From an uncultured Eubacteriales bacterium (GTDB lineage: Bacteria; Bacillota; Clostridia; Oscillospirales; Ruminococcaceae), in contig ONMZ01000009.1 in the NCBI GenBank assembly GCA_900319075.1, positions 1 through 64,000 on the forward strand: DNA of 64,000 nt, given 5' to 3'. Under the pieces are notes generated by a model. That model was given only the letters and a program-made list of their open reading frames with translations. It ran no database searches and was not told where the DNA came from. The translations under genes were made by a program, and so were the position numbers. Positions within the stretch are counted from its first letter, which is position 1; each line of letters opens with the position of its first letter. Shown here piece by piece: positions 58,849 to 64,000 of the stretch.

Positions 58849-61267
58849 ATTCCGCAACAAGCTCTCTTGTTTCGACCTTTTTTATCTTTCTTGATGCCAC
58901 AAGTGAGAATATGAAGAATCCGGATATGAGAAGTGCCATCGGTATCACTATGTCAAGCACGCCAATGTCCAGTTCAAGGTAGCAAAGCCCTATCACTCTC
59001 AGCAGCGTTTCCATCATCTTTTGTGTGAACAGCGCCGAAAGGGCAAAGCCTATCAGCGAGCCAAGGAAAGCTACAAAGGAAAATCTCAGCGCAAAGGACA
59101 GCCTCAGTCTTGCCGAGGTAAAGCCGATCGCCTTGTATATGCCTATATCACGGCGTTCGAGCACAAAAGCCTTTGTGCACAATAGTACCACAGCGACAAG
59201 CATAAACACACCTGAGAAGCCGTAAATAATAGTTTTGAGCAGGCTTATCTCGCTTTCGTACATCTCCTCGCCCTCGGTATGTATATCCCAATAGCTGCAG
59301 GAGCCTTTCTTTTCGCCCTTATCATTGACCAGGGCTTTGTCGATCTCCTCAGCTATCTGTTTTGCTTTTGATTCGTCTTTTATTACAAATCCCTCATAGT
59401 TTATCTTAAACGACGGGTTGAGTGTTTCAAATGCCTCATACGGTATGGCAAACACCATTCCTGCATCGTTCATCGACTGATAAATGCCCGTTACCATACA
59501 TTCAAGCTCGCCGCCGCTGCTCGTAACGTTTACCTTGTCGCCGATCTTCCAGCCAAACTCGTCACTGATAAGCTGTGTGATAAGTATCTCGTTTTTCTGT
59601 CTCGGTCTTCTGCCTTTGAAAAGACCGCCGATGTCCTGCGGATACTTGTATGCACGGCAGAAAAGCTTGTATCCGTTGATAGCGCAGTAGCTGCCGTTGA
59701 CCGCATATCTCTTCTCTATCGTTGTGTACTTTTCGATTATCTCTTCTGCTCGCTTTTCAGCCTCTTCGATCGTCAGCAGATCCTCACCTGCGTTGTTGAT
59801 GTTCATATCTATCTGCGTTACTTCCATGCCCATCATCTCAAGAGAGTTGCTTGAGGTCACAAGCCCCGCAATAAGATTTATGGAAACCATAAAGTACATA
59901 AGCAGAGCCGAGATTATCAGCATACTGATGTAGCGCCTTTTTGCAGAGGTGAACTGTCTTATGCCAAGCGTCAGCGAAAGCAGCTTCTTGCTCAGTCCCA
60001 TTTTAAGTCTGCTGTCAAAGTACACATCGCCCTTTTGCCCCGTGATAGCCTGTACAGGCGAGATCCTGGTGACCTTGTGGGTCTTTATCGCCATGACCAG
60101 CAGGGATATTCCGATGAGTGCGCTTATCACAAGCACAGCCTTTAAAAAACTGATCCTGATGCTCACGGGAGTGCCAACTACATTTGCGAACTCGCTTGCG
60201 ATAAGTCCCGAAAGGAAGAATGAACCTGCAATACCGAGTATAATGCCTATCACCATGGCAAGTATATACTGTATCTGCATTATAAGCCTTATCTTGCGTG
60301 TGGTAAAGCCCTGTGATTTGAGTATGCCCAGCTTTTTGCGGTCTATCTCTATCTCGCTTGAAATGCTGTGCCCCATAATGACAAGTGCCACCACGAACAG
60401 CACCGCAATAAACGTCAGAACTATCTTTGAAAGCACATTAGGTGCCAGCGAAGAGTAGTTGACCGACTGAGCCCTTGTAAGTGTTCCGCTTGACAGATCA
60501 CCCAGCCTGGTCGCCAGGTTCACATCTCTTTGGAACTGTGCATCGCTGCCCTCATAGCTTGGCGATTTGTAGGTATTAAAGACCTTGACCTCTATACCTT
60601 TTTGCACAGCCTTATCGTTTTTGTATTTCTCATCGGCTTTTGTTTCGGCAGAGATCTTCGTCAGCTCGTCAAAATCCTCGTCTGATATGAAAACCTGCTT
60701 CCAGCCTATCTGTGAAGAGCCGTTTTGCGGCTCCTGAACAAAGCCCTTAATTTTGAACTCGTATTTGGTGTAATAAAAGCAGGTCTCAAATGTGTCGCCA
60801 AGTTTGCATCTGAGCTTTTCCCTGCACCCCAGCGGCAGATATACCTCGCCCTTTTCAAGCGCAGGTATGCTGTCCTCAAAGCCCGAAACATCCGAGTTTA
60901 TCAGCCTTATGCCGTCGTGTAGCTTCATATAAAAGTAGCTGTTGCCGTCATTTGAATTGCCGACTCTGTTTGATACACCGTCATTGTACCAGTTGTCAAG
61001 CGCATCGTATACCTCAAGCTTTTTTACTATGTCAAGACTGCGAACTTTGTCCTCAAGCTGTGGGGTGTAGAAGTTATTGTATACAAAGCATACCTCTGTC
61101 GGATCCCCCCGATCGCTGAACGAGCGTTCAAGCGCCTTGTCCATACTGTCAATGAAATTGAATATGGAAAGAGAAGATGAAACGATTATTGCCGTAAGGA
61201 GTATAACAGCGATAAATGCTCCCTTACGCCTTTTTATATTGGCTTTTACAAGTGTGAATACCTCCAT
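58847..61267 (-). CDS. ABC transporter permease, FtsX/MacB type with two FtsX domains
   Basis: 806 residues. N-terminal TM (about 17-38), a large extracytoplasmic domain, three TM segments (about 285-395, including LVIMGHSISSEIEIDRKKLG, ILKSQGFTTRKIRLIMQIQY), a further TM near 445-470, a second outside domain and a C-terminal three-TM FtsX domain (FVLERRDIGIYKAIGFTSAR). Partner of the ATPase encoded nine bases upstream. Such pairs under a two-component system often handle cell-envelope stress or antimicrobial peptides. Confidence 0.9.
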   Translation of the reverse strand: MEVFTLVKANIKRRKGAFIAVILLTAIIVSSSLSIFNFIDSMDKALERSFSDRGDPTEVCFVYNNFYTPQLEDKVRSLDIVKKLEVYDALDNWYNDGVSNRVGNSNDGNSYFYMKLHDGIRLINSDVSGFEDSIPALEKGEVYLPLGCREKLRCKLGDTFETCFYYTKYEFKIKGFVQEPQNGSSQIGWKQVFISDEDFDELTKISAETKADEKYKNDKAVQKGIEVKVFNTYKSPSYEGSDAQFQRDVNLATRLGDLSSGTLTRAQSVNYSSLAPNVLSKIVLTFIAVLFVVALVIMGHSISSEIEIDRKKLGILKSQGFTTRKIRLIMQIQYILAMVIGIILGIAGSFFLSGLIASEFANVVGTPVSIRISFLKAVLVISALIGISLLVMAIKTHKVTRISPVQAITGQKGDVYFDSRLKMGLSKKLLSLTLGIRQFTSAKRRYISMLIISALLMYFMVSINLIAGLVTSSNSLEMMGMEVTQIDMNINNAGEDLLTIEEAEKRAEEIIEKYTTIEKRYAVNGSYCAINGYKLFCRAYKYPQDIGGLFKGRRPRQKNEILITQLISDEFGWKIGDKVNVTSSGGELECMVTGIYQSMNDAGMVFAIPYEAFETLNPSFKINYEGFVIKDESKAKQIAEEIDKALVNDKGEKKGSCSYWDIHTEGEEMYESEISLLKTIIYGFSGVFMLVAVVLLCTKAFVLERRDIGIYKAIGFTSARLRLSFALRFSFVAFLGSLIGFALSALFTQKMMETLLRVIGLCYLELDIGVLDIVIPMALLISGFFIFSLVASRKIKKVETRELVAE

Positions 61268-61276
61268 GTCCTCACC

Positions 61277-62038
61277 TCACCATTCAAGGGAAGTGAGCCA
61301 TGCGTTTATCTGGGTCTCACGGCTTTTTATCTCTTGGGGAACGTAAGGCGGCATATTAAGATCACCAAGGATCTTCCCATCGCTGAGATAAAGTATCCTG
61401 TCCGCTCTTGCCGCCGCACGCAGGTCGTGGGTCACCATAAGTATGCTTTGCCCTTCCTTGTTCAGTTCGGTCAGCAGATCCAGCACATCCTGAGAGTTCT
61501 TTCTGTTCAAAGCGCCTGTGGGCTCGTCTGCAAATATCAGCTTTGGCTTGTTTACCACCGCTCTTGCGATGGCGCATCTTTGCTGTTCACCGCCGGACAC
61601 CTGCGACGGAAGATGGGACTTTATGTGAGAAATGTTCATCTTTTCAAGCAGCTCGCTGACTCTCTCGTCGGTCTGCTTTGCCGAAACGGTTTTGTTCAGA
61701 TATCCTGCAACGGCAACATTTTCAAAAATAGTAAGATTGCTGACAAGGTGCATCTGCTGAAATACGAAACCGAAGTCCCTGTGGCGCAGCTCTGCAAGCT
61801 TTTTCTCATTCAGCCCGGTAATGTCTGTATCACCGTACATAACGCTGCCGCTGGTGGCTGAGTCCATTCCGCTGAGGGCATAAAGCAAAGTTGATTTACC
61901 GGAGCCCGAGGCTCCCATTATAACTGTGAAATCCCCTTCATAAAGCTGCATATCAACGTTTGAGATTATATGCAGCTGTCCGCCGTTGTGGGCAAAGCTT
62001 TTACAAAGGTCTTTTGTTTTAAGTATCACATTTTTCAT
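61277..62038 (-). CDS. ABC transporter ATPase, MacB/LolD type
   Basis: 253 residues. Walker A GASGSGKST, Q-loop FVFQQMHLVSNLTIFENVAV, signature VSGGEQQRCAIARA, Walker B LIFADEPTGALNRKNS (MacB/LolD-type), H-loop VTHDLRAAARADRI. Drives the adjacent FtsX-type permease. Located 75 bases downstream of the sensor kinase gene. Confidence 0.93.
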   Translation of the reverse strand: MKNVILKTKDLCKSFAHNGGQLHIISNVDMQLYEGDFTVIMGASGSGKSTLLYALSGMDSATSGSVMYGDTDITGLNEKKLAELRHRDFGFVFQQMHLVSNLTIFENVAVAGYLNKTVSAKQTDERVSELLEKMNISHIKSHLPSQVSGGEQQRCAIARAVVNKPKLIFADEPTGALNRKNSQDVLDLLTELNKEGQSILMVTHDLRAAARADRILYLSDGKILGDLNMPPYVPQEIKSRETQINAWLTSLEW

Positions 62039-62113
62039 TGTTTTTCCTCCCCCTGCATCTTCCCGTGGGTTTTGCTTTAACTAAAATATACAGCAAAAGT
62101 TATTAAGAAATCC

Positions 62114-63265
62114 TTAAGATGTGGAAGAAGGCGATATTTCTTTCAGCGTTACCGTGACCTCCAGCCCGTGAGATGTATTTCTCAGCGACAGCCCGGCATT
62201 CATTTTGCGGCAAAGGTAGCTGCATATGTACAGACCCAGTCCGCTTCCCGGCTCTCCATGGCAGTTGTGCCCACGGTAAAATTTATTGGTGACAAAAGCC
62301 ATATCCTCGTCGGGGATACCGCTGCCGTAGTCGGTGAATATTATTGCAAGGGTGCTGTCTTCACGCCGGGTGGTGATGTCGATATGGGTCTTTGCATATT
62401 TGCGTGCGTTTGTAATTATATTTTCCACTATCTGTTTGAGCCGGTCAGGGTCAGAGCGGGTCATAAATTCATAACCGGGCTTTTCAAAGCATATCTCGCC
62501 GCCGTTGGGGTCAAGCTCGTCAACTGTCTCGGAAAGCAGGGAGCATACCTCTGTTTCCATATCTTTTATATCAAGCTTTTCAAGGTCGGAAAGGGAATGG
62601 ATGAAAAGATCGTTGGTAAGCTTTGAAACCTCGTCGCATTTACGCATTATTACCTCAAGGTACTTGCGCCGCTTTTCGGGGGAGATGTCAAGATACGCCT
62701 CAAGTCCCTCACAGTATGCCCTTATGGAGGCAACGGGGGTCTTTATGTCGTGGGAGAGGGTGGCGATAACGGTCTTATTGTTTTCTATCGCCTGCTTCTC
62801 GCCTGCTCTTGCTGCGGCTATCTCACGGCGCATACTGTCAAAAGCCCATGTGAATTTGCCAAAATAGTTTTTACGTTCATAGTCAAGGGGTATGTCAAAG
62901 TTGCCCGCTGCAAGCTGCGAGGCGTATTTTTCAAGCTTGGAAAAGGGGCGCAGGATAGCAAAATAGGTATAGGCAGCATTCATAAAGATAAAGCCTGCGG
63001 CGATAAGGCAGATCCATGCGATGCTGTAATTCGTGCTTGTTTCAACATCCAGGTTGCGAAGCTGGGAGTCAAGCTCATCAAGTCTCTGCAAAGCAGTCTG
63101 AGTGTTGCCGCTGCCTATGAGCGTTTTTATTTCGTTTACGGCGACCAGATCGTCACCACGGTTTGATTCCAGATTTGCCGTTGAATTAGTGATATAGAAC
63201 AAAGCTCCTGCAAGTCCGATAAGAATGGAAAACACAAGCGCCTGTATAAATAGTTTACTTTTCAT
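62114..63265 (-). CDS. Sensor histidine kinase
   Basis: 383 residues. TM segments at about 7-27 and 81-104, an outside domain of about 50 residues between them, HAMP-like linker (about 105-155), dimerisation domain with the phospho-acceptor His172 in TLSHDIKTPVAS, and a HATPase domain with NIITNARKYAKT, DYGSGIPDED and GSGLGLYICSYLC. The gene overlaps the response-regulator gene by 11 bases. It probably senses an envelope signal and controls the adjacent transporter. Confidence 0.93.
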   Translation of the reverse strand: MKSKLFIQALVFSILIGLAGALFYITNSTANLESNRGDDLVAVNEIKTLIGSGNTQTALQRLDELDSQLRNLDVETSTNYSIAWICLIAAGFIFMNAAYTYFAILRPFSKLEKYASQLAAGNFDIPLDYERKNYFGKFTWAFDSMRREIAAARAGEKQAIENNKTVIATLSHDIKTPVASIRAYCEGLEAYLDISPEKRRKYLEVIMRKCDEVSKLTNDLFIHSLSDLEKLDIKDMETEVCSLLSETVDELDPNGGEICFEKPGYEFMTRSDPDRLKQIVENIITNARKYAKTHIDITTRREDSTLAIIFTDYGSGIPDEDMAFVTNKFYRGHNCHGEPGSGLGLYICSYLCRKMNAGLSLRNTSHGLEVTVTLKEISPSSTS

Positions 63266-63950
63266 CCTTTGCCTCCAGAATATATCCTACACCCCATACA
63301 GTCTTTATATAGACCGGTGATGCAGGGTCTTGTTCAAGTTTTTCACGCAGCCAGCGTATATGAACCGTAAGGGTAGATGGCTCAACTGTTGAAAATGCAC
63401 CCCAGACTTCATTTATCAGCTTGTTCTTGGAGATCGCTTCGTTTTTATGCTCGCACAGATAAGCCAGAAGGTCAAATTCACGCAGGGAGAGATTTACCGC
63501 TTTGCCCTTGCGGGTAACGGTGCGGGAGGTGATATTTACGCTGACCTCCCCGAAGGTAACTATCCTTTCCTTATCCGTGCTGCCGTAGGAGCGCCGCAGG
63601 AGCGCATTGATACGGGACAGAAGCTCTTTCATCGAATAGGGCTTTGGAAGATAGTCGTCGCCGCCTATATCAAATCCGGTTATCCTGTCTGTTTCGCTCG
63701 TTCTTGCGCTTGCAAAAATAACCGGTACATTGGACACCTCACGAAGCTGTTTGCACACCTCAAAGCCTGAGTTGTCGGGCAGGTTGATATCAAGCAGTAT
63801 CAGCTCAAAGCTTGCCTCACCCAGAATATTAAAAGCCTCTTCGCTGTTTTGAGCGCAGCTTACAAAAAAGCCCTTGCTTTCAAGCATATCCGTGATTATC
63901 ATGGAAAGGTCGGCATCGTCGTCTATAATAAGGATACGTCTGTTGTTCAT
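63255..63950 (-). CDS. OmpR-family response regulator
   Basis: 231 residues from the ATG at 63950 (GAGGTG six bases upstream; the upstream GTG extension is unlikely). Receiver domain with DDDAD (10-14), phosphorylated Asp54 in LLDINLPD and Lys in LPKPYS; C-terminal winged helix (about 130-228) ending in VYIKTVWGVGYIL. First gene visible of the regulator-sensor-ATPase-permease operon; its promoter lies at or beyond the window edge. Confidence 0.95.
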   Translation of the reverse strand: MNNRRILIIDDDADLSMIITDMLESKGFFVSCAQNSEEAFNILGEASFELILLDINLPDNSGFEVCKQLREVSNVPVIFASARTSETDRITGFDIGGDDYLPKPYSMKELLSRINALLRRSYGSTDKERIVTFGEVSVNITSRTVTRKGKAVNLSLREFDLLAYLCEHKNEAISKNKLINEVWGAFSTVEPSTLTVHIRWLREKLEQDPASPVYIKTVWGVGYILEAKDEK

Positions 63951-64000
63951 TTTATTCACCTCATAAACCAAGCTAAACTTATACTATCACAAATCTCCTG

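Noticed and set aside
1..64000. tRNA or rRNA genes, CRISPR arrays, prophage, replication origin
   Set aside because: No cloverleaf or rRNA-like stretch, no regularly spaced direct repeats, no phage structural or integrase genes and no DnaA-box cluster were seen by eye.

Overview
The window looks like a chromosomal segment of an anaerobic Gram-positive Clostridia, most likely a Ruminococcus-type member of the Oscillospirales. The pointers are a trimeric NAD-linked [FeFe] hydrogenase (hydCBA), a forespore sigma-F operon, a GH26 beta-mannanase lipoprotein, the Firmicutes-type L21-Prp-L27 operon in which L27 carries a cleavable N-terminus, AGGAGG-type ribosome binding sites, and many sigma-A promoters with 16-17 base spacers. 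I see no rRNA, tRNA, phage module, plasmid functions or CRISPR array.

Layout. Bases 1-4200 (minus): a four-gene membrane operon (Tim44-like, SPFH with zinc ribbons, zinc-ribbon membrane protein, TPM-domain protein), with the end of a short inverted-repeat element at the left edge. 4300-8620 (minus): hydCBA. 9200-14100: a cytidylate-kinase-like protein, then a zinc-ribbon protein, an XRE regulator and a divergent Ser/Thr kinase, a second XRE protein, a membrane protein and a lipoprotein. 14150-18850 (minus): metY, an acetyltransferase, a DUF3592 protein, an unknown protein and purB. 18900-21350: repeat-rich region with two lipoproteins and a divergent XRE regulator next to palindromic operator candidates. 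21400-25200: ABC-F protein and acetyltransferase, facing a peroxide-defence operon (glutathione peroxidase, OhrR-like regulator, ferredoxin-thioredoxin-reductase-like protein, thioredoxin). 25300-27700: lipoprotein, cyclophilin, YbaK, second cytidylate-kinase-like protein. 27840-34300: secA, membrane protein, acetyltransferase, DUF1015 protein, PHP protein, and a candidate structured RNA. 34300-42760 (minus): heterodimeric ABC exporter, ppk1, glpK and a zinc-ribbon protein. 42800-48600 (plus): radA, HD hydrolase, rplU-prp-rpmA, obgE, Mini-III RNase, yebC. 48600-56200: a complete MITE-like element inside a split terminator, two paralogous zinc-ribbon membrane proteins, a SpoVAC-like protein, the mannanase, spoIIAA-spoIIAB-sigF, PrsW, a papain-like protein. 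56300-63950: an unknown protein, a MATE transporter fused to a SpoIIAB-like ATPase domain, and a two-component system with a MacB/FtsX-type ABC transporter.

Most notable points: (1) a ~207 bp element with ~39 bp imperfect terminal inverted repeats that appears to have inserted into the loop of a transcription terminator, the neighbouring paralogue showing the intact terminator; (2) a peroxidase operon that contains its whole likely electron-donor chain and its regulator; (3) a divergent XRE/kinase pair; (4) a MATE-ATPase fusion near the sigma-F locus; (5) Mini-III RNase, and possibly the kinase, lacking an ATG/GTG/TTG start at the expected place; (6) operator-like AGTACC palindromes around a strong promoter; (7) tandem terminator-cassette repeats. 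All names rest on reading motifs by eye; no database search was possible.
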